The notes below the pieces were generated by a model. The model was not told the origin of the DNA and did no database searches. It worked only from the letters and a program-made list of their open reading frames with translations. From positions 496,001 to 560,000 of the forward strand of contig NZ_LS483411.1 of NCBI RefSeq assembly GCF_900475755.1: a DNA stretch of 64,000 bases. Reading direction: 5' to 3'. Below, piece by piece: positions 1 through 8,206 of this stretch (positions are counted from its first letter, which is position 1; every line of letters starts with the position of its first letter). Source of the DNA: Haemophilus influenzae. GTDB taxonomy: Bacteria > Pseudomonadota > Gammaproteobacteria > Enterobacterales > Pasteurellaceae. A program made the position numbers and the translations under genes.

Positions 1-171
1 AATTAGGTGTGTAAATTCTGCTTGAGGCAAATTTTACATAGGAAATTTTTCTATATTGCTTTAACGTTTTTTTATAGTAGAAGTATATACTCAGTTATGG
101 TTATGGTTACATAGTAAGCTTTTACTTTGTTCTAATTCACTTTAATAACCCTAAATAATTGAGGATTCCTT

Positions 172-1197
172 ATGAAAAGAAATTTATTAAAACAATCTGT
201 AATCGCTGTGTTAGTAGGTGGTGCATTACCAGTTTTGGCTTCTGCTAGTAATAGTGCTACTGTAGCAACTCAGTCACAGTCAGATACAGAATTAGATAAT
301 GAGATGATTTCTATCTTAGAGGATATTTCTAATATAAACGATGATCTTGATGGACTTACAAATAAAGTAGCTAGTCATTCTAGAACATTAGGTCGTCATA
401 CAAATAGACTCAATAATCTTAAAGATCTTGTAGAACGTTTGACAAATAGGGTAAATGGAGCTGCTAATGCACTTAGTTTACTTTCTCAAAATATTGGTTT
501 AAATAAAACTAACATCGAGAAAAAAGCAGACAAAACAGAAGTCTCTCTTTTGAAAAATAGGGTAGATGGAGCTGCTGGGGCACTTAATTTACTTTCTCAA
601 AATATTGGTTTAAATAAAACTAACATAGAGAAAAAAGCAGACAAAACAGAAGTCTCTCTTTTGAAAAATAGGGTAGATGGAGCTGCTGGGGCACTTAATT
701 TACTTTCTCAAAATATTGGTTTAAATAAAACCAACATAGAGAAAAAAGCAGACAAAACAGATGTAGATGCAAACAAAGCTGACATTGCAACTAACAAAGC
801 TGACATTGCAACTAACAAAGCTGACATTGCAACTAACAAAGCTGACATTGCAACTAACAAAGCTAACATTGCAACTAACAAAACTAACGTTGCAACTAAT
901 ACAGTTGTAATCGCAACTCACACTCAACGTCTTGATAATTTAGATAACAGAGTAAATAACCTTAATAAAGATCTTAAACGTGGTCTTGCTTCTCAAGCTG
1001 CATTAAATGGTTTATTCCAACCGTATAACGTAGGTAAATTAAATCTTACTGCTGCTGTAGGTGGTTATAAATCTCAAACTGCGGTTGCTGTAGGTACTGG
1101 TTATCGTTATAACGAAAATATCGCGGCTAAATCAGGTGTTGCTTTCACTCGTGGTGGCAGCGCAACTTATAATGTTGGCGTAAATTTTGAATGGTAA
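172..1197 (+). CDS. trimeric autotransporter adhesin, HadA/Cha type
   Basis: A 341-residue surface adhesin. Residues 1-25 form a signal peptide (basic start, hydrophobic core, small residues before SNSA). Residues 26 to about 265 are almost entirely predicted coiled-coil stalk, with no globular head recognisable. The last 75 or so residues form the YadA-type trimeric membrane anchor (LNGLFQPYNVGKLNLTAAVG onward, ending VNFEW). The stalk contains three 37-residue tandem copies (residues 90-126, 127-163, 164-200), then about seven heptads of the NKADIAT type (201-249). The N-terminus and anchor resemble what I recall of HadA of H. influenzae biogroup aegyptius and Cha of the cryptic genospecies, both adhesins of this class. 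It is much shorter than Hia/Hsf. A clear Shine-Dalgarno (GAGGA) precedes the ATG. Its target on host cells cannot be told from sequence. Confidence 0.88.
   Translation: MKRNLLKQSVIAVLVGGALPVLASASNSATVATQSQSDTELDNEMISILEDISNINDDLDGLTNKVASHSRTLGRHTNRLNNLKDLVERLTNRVNGAANALSLLSQNIGLNKTNIEKKADKTEVSLLKNRVDGAAGALNLLSQNIGLNKTNIEKKADKTEVSLLKNRVDGAAGALNLLSQNIGLNKTNIEKKADKTDVDANKADIATNKADIATNKADIATNKADIATNKANIATNKTNVATNTVVIATHTQRLDNLDNRVNNLNKDLKRGLASQAALNGLFQPYNVGKLNLTAAVGGYKSQTAVAVGTGYRYNENIAAKSGVAFTRGGSATYNVGVNFEW
439..771 (+). repeat. three 111-bp in-frame tandem repeats in the adhesin
   Basis: Units start at 439, 550 and 661 with an exact 111-base period (37 codons). Units two and three are almost identical over their shared length. 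Unit one differs more (NGAANALSL against DGAAGALNL). Because the unit is a multiple of three, gain or loss changes stalk length without breaking the frame. Confidence 0.93.
772..918 (+). repeat. 21-bp tandem repeats encoding coiled-coil heptads
   Basis: Seven consecutive 21-base units encode seven-residue repeats (consensus NKADIAT). The first four are identical at the protein level and nearly so in DNA. The last three drift (NKANIAT, NKTNVAT, NTVVIAT). Seven residues is the coiled-coil period, so each unit adds two helical turns to the stalk. Confidence 0.93.
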
Positions 1198-1227
1198 TTA
1201 GATAACTAATTTTCCATAACAGAAAAT

Positions 1228-1268
1228 AAATACCTGTTTTTGAGTAATATCAGAAACAGGTATTTTTT
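1228..1268 (+). terminator. rho-independent terminator of the adhesin gene
   Basis: A 12-base perfect stem (AAATACCTGTTT paired with AAACAGGTATTT, 1228-1239 and 1254-1265) is followed by a run of T, 30 bases after the adhesin stop. Confidence 0.85.
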
Positions 1269-1341
1269 ATAGGCTTCGTTTCGCACACTCGTTACTAGTG
1301 TGGATATGTGAATAAAATCAATAATATTTGGTGTATTTCAT

Positions 1342-1860
1342 CTATTTTATTAATTTTGTTAGCGGATAAAATAACTTTCTGTGTGTTCCTCCAAATTCTT
1401 TAAATTCAATAAACCCTAATCGTTCATAAAACGAGCTGGCATCATCATTTTTTGCTTCAACGACTAAAATTGTAGCAGCTACCGTAGCATTCTTAATCTT
1501 ATGAATGGCGTCTACAATTAGAAACTTTCCATACCCTTGCTTCTGGAAATTCGTATCAATGGCTAATCGCCCTATTAAAACAGCAGGAATATTAGGATAT
1601 GGTACACCTTTACTTATTCGTTCTTGTGGTATATCTGCAATTGGTATTGATAATGCCGATAAAGTGTAATAGCCAACAATCCTAGATTGTTGTTCATTTA
1701 TAAGCACAAAACACTTTGCAAGCCCTTTTTTTACATCTTGAGAAACGTACTTATGAAAGTAGTTTTCTAAAGGTTCAACTGAACAAGAAAATGAACTTCT
1801 CTCAATCTTTACATCTTCTAAGGGTAATACTCTTAAATATGCTAAATTTTCATTTATCAT
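1342..1860 (-). CDS. GNAT acetyltransferase toxin of a TacAT-type pair
   Basis: A 172-residue GNAT-fold acetyltransferase. The acetyl-CoA loop motif QKQGYG lies at residues 106-111 and a tyrosine in SFYERLGF (Tyr145) sits where TacT-like toxins have their catalytic tyrosine. Known members (TacT, AtaT, ItaT) acetylate the amino group of charged tRNAs and block translation; that activity is inferred here. I chose the ATG at 1860, not the upstream in-frame one at 1908, because it gives the usual family N-terminus, has AGGA before it, and overlaps the antitoxin gene's last 11 bases. That overlap predicts translational coupling with the antitoxin made first. Confidence 0.85.
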   Translation of the reverse strand: MINENLAYLRVLPLEDVKIERSSFSCSVEPLENYFHKYVSQDVKKGLAKCFVLINEQQSRIVGYYTLSALSIPIADIPQERISKGVPYPNIPAVLIGRLAIDTNFQKQGYGKFLIVDAIHKIKNATVAATILVVEAKNDDASSFYERLGFIEFKEFGGTHRKLFYPLTKLIK

Positions 1861-2149
1861 TATTTTTTCCTGTAATAGATAGATATGCTTCATACATATT
1901 AAGCGCATTTTTCATTGATTGATTAGGCTCAAATGGTTTACTTAGACTTTCAATCAGCAATGCTTGATCATTCACTGCTAAACGTAAAACTTGATGTTCT
2001 GAAATGGTCTTTTTGGCTTCCTCGTAAGCTACACTTACCACAAAGTCGGTTAATGTTCGCCCTGTAATTGCAGCCGCTTGTTTTAGTAATTCATATATAT
2101 CTATGTTTACTTTAGCCTCCAATCTAGCTTTTGTTACTTGTGTTTTCAT
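1850..2149 (-). CDS. DUF1778 antitoxin of the TacAT-type pair
   Basis: A 99-residue protein. Its N-terminal half fits the DUF1778 ribbon-helix-helix fold (a short strand near KARLEAKVNID, then helices through LLKQAAAITGRTLTDFVVSV). Its C-terminal half is the expected toxin-binding tail. Family members bind DNA as dimers, neutralise the GNAT toxin and repress their own promoter. The start at 2149 has a strong AAGGAGT six bases upstream. The gene precedes and overlaps the toxin, the standard order for this class. Confidence 0.85.
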   Translation of the reverse strand: MKTQVTKARLEAKVNIDIYELLKQAAAITGRTLTDFVVSVAYEEAKKTISEHQVLRLAVNDQALLIESLSKPFEPNQSMKNALNMYEAYLSITGKNNDK

Positions 2150-2173
2150 TCATCTACTCCTTATGTTGTTAAT

Positions 2174-2190
2174 ATAATATCTTATATTAT
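2174..2190 (-). promoter_or_regulatory. palindromic operator and promoter candidate for the toxin-antitoxin pair
   Basis: A perfect 7-base inverted repeat ATAATAT separated by three bases lies 25-41 bases upstream of the antitoxin start. It overlaps TATAAT-like sequence on the minus strand. Its position and symmetry fit autorepression by a ribbon-helix-helix dimer. This is inference from sequence only. Confidence 0.5.
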
Positions 2191-2235
2191 ACGGCTAATA
2201 GACGTACATTATCAAGAAAAATACAATACATATTT

Positions 2236-2413
2236 ATCGTTTTGGAGAGTGGGCGAGCTATCGTCCAAGTGTAATAAATATCAGGCTGGGACACAGCCGT
2301 CGAGCTTGTGAAGTGAACTTCATTGAGAAGTCAGCAGCAAGAACCCATCGAGAGTAACCCACGCAAAGCGTGGGAGCTAGTAGAAATTCCCGTCCTTTAG
2401 AGCGGGGAGTATG
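2236..2413 (+). mobile_element. remnant of an IS200/IS605-family (TnpB) right end with omega-RNA-like tail
   Basis: No transposase gene is present, but this stretch has the layout of a tnpB 3' end. An open stretch ends at TAA 2355-2357. A hairpin CCCACGC/GCGTGGG overlaps that stop region. A terminal GC-rich hairpin follows (CCCGTCCTTTAGAGCGGGGA, 2389-2408), then GTATG. I recognise this tail as the type found at the right end of OrfB/TnpB insertion sequences, where the transcript becomes the guide RNA. It ends directly against the trhP stop codon (2414-2416). I could not align it to a reference element, so the family call is from pattern memory. Confidence 0.6.
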
Positions 2414-3796
2414 TTAATTAGAATGTGGATTTCTTGTATTTGTATTAACTAAATTACGCATTAATAAAGCGTAATTTAAGTTAATATCTTGTGGCACATT
2501 TAAGAATACAAAATGCCCATCACCTAGTGCTGCATCAACTGCTTCATTTTTACGATTTAGCATTTTTTCAATTTTGAAATTAATATTGCCTTGTGGCGTC
2601 ATCATTTCTACCTTGTCGCCAAGTAAGAATTTGTTTTTTACTGCCACTTCAGCCATACCTTGTTCGTTACGTTTACCGGTAAATTCACCGACAAATTGCT
2701 GACGATCAGAAATAGAATAGCCATATTCGTAGTTTTGGTATTCATCATGCGTATGACGACGTAAGAAACCTTCGGTATAACCACGGTGTGCAAGGGATTC
2801 TAATGTATCCATTAAATTTTCATCAAATGGTTTGCCTGCTGCCGCGTCATCAATTGCCTTGCGGTAAACTTGAGCAGTTCTTGCACAATAATAAAATGAT
2901 TTAGTACGACCTTCGATTTTTAAAGAATGCACACCAAGTGCGGTCAATTTTTCCACGTGTTGTACGGCACGTAGATCTTTTGAATTCATAAAGTAGGTGC
3001 CGTGTTCATCTTCAAACGCCGTCATTTGCTCGTCAGGCTTTTGTGATTCGGTATAAAGGAAGACTTTATCCGTTACCGCACCCTCGCCTAAGGTTGGAGC
3101 AACATTTTTCACTTCAATTTGTTGAGCAGGATCGATTTTTGGCACAATGTTGCCCACTTCATCGGTGGTGCCTTCTTCCATTTTGTATTCCCAACGGCAA
3201 GCATTAGTGCAAGTGCCTTGGTTTGGATCGCGTTTGTTGATATAGCCAGAAAGCAAGCAACGACCAGAATACGCCATACATAACGCACCATGTACGAAAA
3301 TTTCGAGTTCAATATCTGGCACCTGTTGGCGAATTTCAGCAATTTCATCGATTGAAAGTTCGCGCGATAAAATCACACGAGTTAATCCCATTTGTTTCCA
3401 GAATTTCACTGTTGCCCAGTTTACCGCATTTGCTTGCACAGAAAGATGAATATCAATATTAGGGAAATTTTCACGCACCAACATAATTAAGCCTGGGTCA
3501 GACATAATTAAAGCATCTGGTTTCATATCGATGACAGGTTGTAAATCTTTAATAAAAGTTTTGAGTTTGGAATTATGGGGCGCAATGTTTACCACTACAT
3601 AGAATTTTTTGCCAAGGGAATGGGCTTCATCGATCCCGATTTTTAAATTGGCGTGATTAAATTCATTGTTACGCACGCGCAAGCTATAACGAGGTTGGCC
3701 TGCATAAACGGCATCTGCACCATAAGCAAACGCATAGCGCATATTTTTAAGAGAGCCTGCAGGGGAAAGTAATTCAGGTTTGAATTGGGTTGTCAT
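2414..3796 (-). CDS. trhP: tRNA hydroxylation protein P, U32 peptidase-like
   Basis: A 460-residue U32-family protein, near-identical in layout to E. coli YegQ/TrhP. The N-terminus carries the family pattern PELLSPAGSLKNMRYAFAYG. The iron-sulfur/U32 signature region follows (EIFVHGALCMAYSGRCLLSG, then GTCTNACRWEY). TrhP takes part in 5-hydroxylation of uridine 34 of certain tRNAs, using prephenate-derived chemistry; it is not thought to be a real protease. It is transcribed alone. An uptake signal lies inside the gene at 2936. A mobile-element tail abuts its stop codon, so its natural terminator may have been displaced. Confidence 0.9.
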   Translation of the reverse strand: MTTQFKPELLSPAGSLKNMRYAFAYGADAVYAGQPRYSLRVRNNEFNHANLKIGIDEAHSLGKKFYVVVNIAPHNSKLKTFIKDLQPVIDMKPDALIMSDPGLIMLVRENFPNIDIHLSVQANAVNWATVKFWKQMGLTRVILSRELSIDEIAEIRQQVPDIELEIFVHGALCMAYSGRCLLSGYINKRDPNQGTCTNACRWEYKMEEGTTDEVGNIVPKIDPAQQIEVKNVAPTLGEGAVTDKVFLYTESQKPDEQMTAFEDEHGTYFMNSKDLRAVQHVEKLTALGVHSLKIEGRTKSFYYCARTAQVYRKAIDDAAAGKPFDENLMDTLESLAHRGYTEGFLRRHTHDEYQNYEYGYSISDRQQFVGEFTGKRNEQGMAEVAVKNKFLLGDKVEMMTPQGNINFKIEKMLNRKNEAVDAALGDGHFVFLNVPQDINLNYALLMRNLVNTNTRNPHSN

Positions 3797-3962
3797 AATA
3801 TTCTCTTGTCTGATTTCAGGTCAGGGATTTGCGCTAGGCAAATCGTTAGGTGGGGTATTGTAGAGAAAATATTTGGCTTGTAAAGGAAAGTGCGGTCAAA
3901 TTCTTAGTAGAATTTTATGTAAAATTTAACCGCTTAATAGATTTTATTTAATTATACAAATC

Positions 3963-5267
3963 TTAGGATAGTAATTTATCTTTCGTTTCTGAAATAAACC
4001 ACAACCCGACCAAGCTCAATACAGCGTTTAGGGTTAAATAAATGCCCACGCCTTTTAAACCATAGTTGGCGTTGAGTGGTAAAGCAATCACAGCAGCCAC
4101 GCTTGCCCCGAATAAGCCTGCAATATTATAGGTTAAAGAGGCTCCTGAATAGCGAGCATGAGTGGGGAAGAGTTCAGGTAAAAAACTCGCTAATGGCCCA
4201 TAGCCCATTCCAATTAAGCCCATACCGATGATTAAAAACCAAAACAGACTAGCAGTTGTACCGTTTTCGAGAAATAACGGTAAGGATAAACTAAAAATCG
4301 CAACGCCAACAGTTGTCCAAATTAACCAAGTTCTTCGTCCGATTTTATCGATATATTTACCCGAAAGTGCAATAGTTATTGCCAAAGAAACCGCACTTGC
4401 CATCAATAAAGCGGTGAAAATTTGCGGGGAAAATCCTAATCCCATTGCATAGCCGGCTTCTGATACTGTTGGGGCAGATTTTGCATAAATTTGGCTAAAG
4501 GCAATCATAATATAGAACAGCACATAGCCTGCGATGCAAACCAACATTCCTAAGAAAAACGGCTTAAAATGAGTAGTGACAACTTCCAACATTGGTAAGC
4601 GTTTTGGTTGGGGTTTGTTGAGTGCGGCGAGGAAAATCGGGGCTTCAGTTAGTTTTAGGCGAACATATAAGCCAATTGCCACTAAGATAACGGAAGATAA
4701 AAACGGTATCCTCCACGCCCATTCCGCCATAGCTTCTTGCCCAAAAATTGCAGTAATGCCTAAGAATACGCCATTTGCCAACAACAAGCCAAGTGGTGCT
4801 CCAAGCTGTGGAAATGTGCCATACCAACCTCGTTTACCTTCGGGAGCATTTTCGACCGCAACTAACGCTGCACCGCCCCACTCTCCGCCTAAACCGATAC
4901 CTTGCCCGATGCGACACAAACAGAGCAAAATTGTTGCCCAAATACCGATGCTGTCATAAGTTGGCAACAAACCAATAACAACAGTGGAAACGCCCATCAA
5001 CAGCAAGCTCATCACAAAAGTATTTTTCCGCCCGAAACGGTCACCGAAATGCCCGAACAATATTGCTCCCAAAGGACGAGCAATAAAAGTGAGTGCTAAA
5101 GTGGAAAGGGCGGCAATCTGCCCTGAAAGTGGATCTGCGGCATGGAAGAATTGATGGTTAAATACCAATACCGCAGCCATTGCGTAAATGTAGTTATCGA
5201 AATACTCAATTGCGGTGCCGACCATCGTTGCCGTCGCAACCTGTTTTAGACTATTTTGCGTATTCAT
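3963..5267 (-). CDS. MFS transporter, last gene of the thiamin operon
   Basis: A 434-residue major-facilitator protein with about 12 membrane segments. It carries the loop motif GHFGDRFGRKNTF after the second helix and resembles the metabolite:H+ symporter (ShiA/ProP) branch. The start at 5267 is preferred over the upstream in-frame ATG at 5306 because GGAGG lies just before it. It overlaps thiE by 17 bases. Co-transcription with thiamin salvage genes under a TPP riboswitch suggests it moves a thiamin-related compound. I recall comparative work proposing a thiamin-regulated MFS carrier (ThiU) in Pasteurellaceae, but the substrate is inferred. Confidence 0.8.
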   Translation of the reverse strand: MNTQNSLKQVATATMVGTAIEYFDNYIYAMAAVLVFNHQFFHAADPLSGQIAALSTLALTFIARPLGAILFGHFGDRFGRKNTFVMSLLLMGVSTVVIGLLPTYDSIGIWATILLCLCRIGQGIGLGGEWGGAALVAVENAPEGKRGWYGTFPQLGAPLGLLLANGVFLGITAIFGQEAMAEWAWRIPFLSSVILVAIGLYVRLKLTEAPIFLAALNKPQPKRLPMLEVVTTHFKPFFLGMLVCIAGYVLFYIMIAFSQIYAKSAPTVSEAGYAMGLGFSPQIFTALLMASAVSLAITIALSGKYIDKIGRRTWLIWTTVGVAIFSLSLPLFLENGTTASLFWFLIIGMGLIGMGYGPLASFLPELFPTHARYSGASLTYNIAGLFGASVAAVIALPLNANYGLKGVGIYLTLNAVLSLVGLWFISETKDKLLS

Positions 5268-5931
5268 CGCTTGCCTCCCGTAATGCTTTTGTTGCTGCTT
5301 TAACATTTTCTGCTTGGCTGATGGCTGTAATTACTGCCACACCGTCCGCACCAAATTCTCGTAAGGTTTTAACGTGAGCTAACTTCACTCCACCAATTGC
5401 CACAAGCGGTTTAGTTATGCCCGCATTTCGCAAAGTTTGAATAAACGCCATTCCTAGCGTTGGCTTCGGATTCTCTTTTGATTGCGTTGGAAAAATCGGG
5501 CCAATTCCAAAATAATCAATTTCCGCTAAATTTTCCCCAATATTCGCCTCATCTAAACGATTCACCGACCAACCAATAATCAGCGGTTTATCTGTTTTAG
5601 CTCGAATCTCTTGCACAGGCATATCGCTTTGCCCAACGTGAATACCATCCGCCTCGATTTCCAACGCCAAATCAACGTTGTCGTCCACAATAAACGGTAC
5701 GCCATATTCACGGCACAAATCACGACAATTAATCGCCAGCGCCTTCTGTGCTGAGGGCGTATGTTCTAACGAAAATTTGCCTTTATCCCGAAATTGAAAG
5801 CAGGTAATCCCGCCTTCTAACGCTTGTTTTAGCACGAATAATAAATTTTCTGACAAGTTCTCGCCCAAATGACGGCAATCTTGCGTGCCTGCCACAAAGT
5901 AAAGCGGTAAGATTTTTTGAATGTTTTGCAT
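5251..5931 (-). CDS. thiE: thiamin-phosphate synthase
   Basis: A 226-residue TIM-barrel enzyme that joins HMP-pyrophosphate and thiazole phosphate to give thiamin phosphate. Visible motifs are QFRDKGK (diphosphate loop), DDNVDLALEIEADGIHVGQ, GIGPIFPT and VAIGGV. The ORF extends to 5985, but the ATG at 5931 has AAGGA upstream, gives the normal family start (LPLYFVAGT near residue 9) and sits 10 bases after thiD. H. influenzae cannot make the pyrimidine or thiazole itself, as far as I recall; ThiE finishes a salvage route fed by ThiD and ThiM. Confidence 0.93.
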   Translation of the reverse strand: MQNIQKILPLYFVAGTQDCRHLGENLSENLLFVLKQALEGGITCFQFRDKGKFSLEHTPSAQKALAINCRDLCREYGVPFIVDDNVDLALEIEADGIHVGQSDMPVQEIRAKTDKPLIIGWSVNRLDEANIGENLAEIDYFGIGPIFPTQSKENPKPTLGMAFIQTLRNAGITKPLVAIGGVKLAHVKTLREFGADGVAVITAISQAENVKAATKALREASDEYAK

Positions 5932-5941
5932 CTTCCAATCC

Positions 5942-6751
5942 TTAAAGGCGACTGTAAGCCCAATGATTGGTTGGTCCATGTCCATGCCCGATATTCAACG
6001 GGTGAGAAATCGCAGCGGTAATAAAATCTTTCGCTGTTTGCACCGCACTTTGCAACGGTTCACCTTTTGCCAATTCAGCGGTTAAACAGGCAGAAAAGGT
6101 GCAGCCTGTGCCGTGCGTATGAGGCGTATCAAAACGTGGACTTTGCAAAGCGAAATATTCGCCGTTTTGTAAAAGGATCCAATCTTGGCACAGCTCACTT
6201 TGCGAATTGAGCGAATGTCCACCCTTAATAATCACATTCTTCGCTCCCTGTTTTTGCAAGGCTTTTGCGGCTTGTTGAATACTGGTGTCGTCCACAATCG
6301 CAATCCCCGTTAAAGCTTCCGCTTCGGGAATGTTCGGTGTAATCACGTCTGTCAACAGCAGCAATTTTTGGCTTAACACACTCACCGCTTGCTGTTGCAA
6401 TAACGGTGCCCCACCTTTGGCGATCATCACTGGGTCTAGCACCAGCGTGCCGAATGGTTTATCAGCAAGAAAATCTGCCACGCATTCAATAATTTCTGCA
6501 TTGCCCAGCATACCAATTTTGCAACTTGCAATTTGGAAGTCATTTTTGACCGCTTCCAGTTGCGCTTGAATTGTTTTCAGTGGAATAGAGTGAATATCAA
6601 ATACGCCAAGGGTATTTTGTGCCGTAACTGCCGTGATTACTGAAGTACCAAACACGCCTTGCATTTGGAAGGTTTTAAGATCCGCCTGAATGCCTGCCCC
6701 GCCGCCACTGTCTGACCCTGCGATGGTTAAAACTTGTTTCACATTACTCAT
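5942..6751 (-). CDS. thiD: hydroxymethylpyrimidine/phosphomethylpyrimidine kinase
   Basis: A 269-residue ribokinase-fold enzyme that phosphorylates HMP twice to HMP-pyrophosphate. The N-terminal motif [15 protein letters not shown] and the C-terminal anion hole GTGCTFSA with catalytic Cys are both visible. The start at 6751 follows GAGGA and overlaps the end of thiM by 8 bases, which favours coupled translation. The longer ORF from 6796 would add 15 residues not typical of the family. Confidence 0.93.
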   Translation of the reverse strand: MSNVKQVLTIAGSDSGGGAGIQADLKTFQMQGVFGTSVITAVTAQNTLGVFDIHSIPLKTIQAQLEAVKNDFQIASCKIGMLGNAEIIECVADFLADKPFGTLVLDPVMIAKGGAPLLQQQAVSVLSQKLLLLTDVITPNIPEAEALTGIAIVDDTSIQQAAKALQKQGAKNVIIKGGHSLNSQSELCQDWILLQNGEYFALQSPRFDTPHTHGTGCTFSACLTAELAKGEPLQSAVQTAKDFITAAISHPLNIGHGHGPTNHWAYSRL

Positions 6752-7535
6752 TGATGCGTCCTCTTTGTTCAATGATTTCAGGGGAAATGGCAGCAAGTTC
6801 GTCCAACAAACGGATTTGGAACTGTCCCACTTGTGTGGTTAAGCCTTGCGCCGCACGCTCGCCAGCAATGGTGTATGCTACACAGGCTTCTAATGTCGCA
6901 GAAAAATAATTCCCTTCACTTACCGCTAAAAAAGCCGCACACACGGCACTCAACAGACACCCCGAAGCCGTGACTTTCGGGAACAATGGCGTGCCGTTGT
7001 GAATGGTCGCAGTTTGTGTGCCATCGCTGACAATATCCACCATTCCGCTAATCAACACCGTACAGCCATGGCGTTGAGCCACTTTCTCGGCAACGGCTTT
7101 TAAATCCACTTCGCCCTGCCCTGCATCTACACCTTTTGCCTGCCATGCTTCTCCTGCAATCGCAGCCAGTTCACCTGCATTGCCACGAATCAGAGCAAAT
7201 TTTACCTCGGCTAAAAGCTCACGAATGGTCTCACGGCGATAGCTAGTTGCCCCCACACCAACAGGATCTAACACCACAGGAATCCCAACCGCATTCGCGG
7301 TTTTGCCCGCTAATAACATCGCCTCTCGCTCCTTTCCAATCAGCGTGCCGATATTAATGACCAACGCTTGACTGATTTTCGGTACTTCCTGCATTTCTTC
7401 GACATTCGCCGACATCAATGGCGAAGCCCCCAATGCCAACAAGCCATTGGCACTAAAATTCGCTGCCACAATGTTGGTGATGTTATGAATGAGCGGATTC
7501 TGCTCACGGATTTTGGATAGATAGATGGATTTCAT
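6744..7535 (-). CDS. thiM: hydroxyethylthiazole kinase
   Basis: A 263-residue thiazole kinase that phosphorylates salvaged 4-methyl-5-hydroxyethylthiazole. Typical motifs: [20 protein letters not shown] near the N-terminus, LDPVGVGAT, and [15 protein letters not shown] near the active site. The ORF runs 40 codons further upstream to 7655, but AGGAGA directly before 7535 and the family start ([20 protein letters not shown]) decide the start. It lies 14 bases after tenA. Confidence 0.93.
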   Translation of the reverse strand: MKSIYLSKIREQNPLIHNITNIVAANFSANGLLALGASPLMSANVEEMQEVPKISQALVINIGTLIGKEREAMLLAGKTANAVGIPVVLDPVGVGATSYRRETIRELLAEVKFALIRGNAGELAAIAGEAWQAKGVDAGQGEVDLKAVAEKVAQRHGCTVLISGMVDIVSDGTQTATIHNGTPLFPKVTASGCLLSAVCAAFLAVSEGNYFSATLEACVAYTIAGERAAQGLTTQVGQFQIRLLDELAAISPEIIEQRGRINE

Positions 7536-7549
7536 TTTGTCTCCTGTTG

Positions 7550-8197
7550 TTATGCCAAATCCAACCCCATTTGCCAAAACGCAATTTCCATTCTGGTTGC
7601 GGTGGTGAAAATCTGTTGAATCTCGGCAAGTTGGCTTGGGTTTAGCGGTTTGCAAAGTGCTGTAAGAAAATCAACGGTTTCTTGGGCGGATTGTTGAAAT
7701 TCCTCGCTCGTATAGGTGTCAATCCACGTTTGATAAGGGTTGTTCGGTAAGCGAGGATAATGCTGAGTAATGTAACGGGCAACTTGAGCGTAACCCAAAG
7801 CACAAGGGGTCACGGCTGCATAAAGCTCAGCTAAACCGCCCGTCATGCCGCAATCAAGCAAATAGCGGGTATAAGCAATACAAGCGGCACTTTCTTGAGT
7901 AGCAAAAATCTCTTGTTCGCTAATGCCCCATTGGCGGCAATAATTTAAATGCAATTGAATTTCTTGGCAGAGTATCTCTAACGTTTTGCGAGGAATTTCC
8001 ATTTCCGCAAAATTTTTTGCTTTATATACACCCAAAGCAAAGGCTCGACTATAGTGGAACAGATAGAGGTAATCTTGCTTCAAATAATGCTGAAAACAAG
8101 CTTTTGGCAGCGTACCTTTTGCTAGCTGTTGCACAAATTCGTGTTCAATATATTGTTGCCAATAAGGTTGAGCTTGTTGAATGAGTTGTTCAATCAT
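7550..8197 (-). CDS. tenA: TenA aminopyrimidine aminohydrolase
   Basis: A 215-residue all-helical TenA/thiaminase II. The conserved catalytic cysteine sits in [11 protein letters not shown], and the acidic residue of YTSEEF near the C-terminus matches the family's catalytic glutamate region. TenA converts 4-amino-5-aminomethyl-2-methylpyrimidine from degraded thiamin to HMP. Downstream of thiZXY, it processes the imported pyrimidine before ThiD. Nine bases separate it from the thiY stop. Confidence 0.92.
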   Translation of the reverse strand: MIEQLIQQAQPYWQQYIEHEFVQQLAKGTLPKACFQHYLKQDYLYLFHYSRAFALGVYKAKNFAEMEIPRKTLEILCQEIQLHLNYCRQWGISEQEIFATQESAACIAYTRYLLDCGMTGGLAELYAAVTPCALGYAQVARYITQHYPRLPNNPYQTWIDTYTSEEFQQSAQETVDFLTALCKPLNPSQLAEIQQIFTTATRMEIAFWQMGLDLA

Positions 8198-8206
8198 CTT
8201 TTTTCC

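Noticed and set aside
95..112. GGTTAT repeats upstream of the adhesin as a phase-variation tract
   Set aside because: Only about two units, far fewer than the tetranucleotide or dinucleotide tracts that drive slippage in Haemophilus.
721..927. Minus-strand frame coding cysteine-rich repeats (SCNVSFV)
   Set aside because: It is the exact complement of the adhesin's 21-bp heptad repeats, with no ribosome site; the repeat pattern follows from the sense strand.
1271..1341. CACACT/AGTGTG dyad behind the adhesin terminator
   Set aside because: Short six-base stem with no flanking signal; not enough to call an element.
4576..4959. 127-codon plus-strand frame opposite the MFS transporter
   Set aside because: Shadow of a well-supported gene with family motifs; the frame has no recognisable domain.
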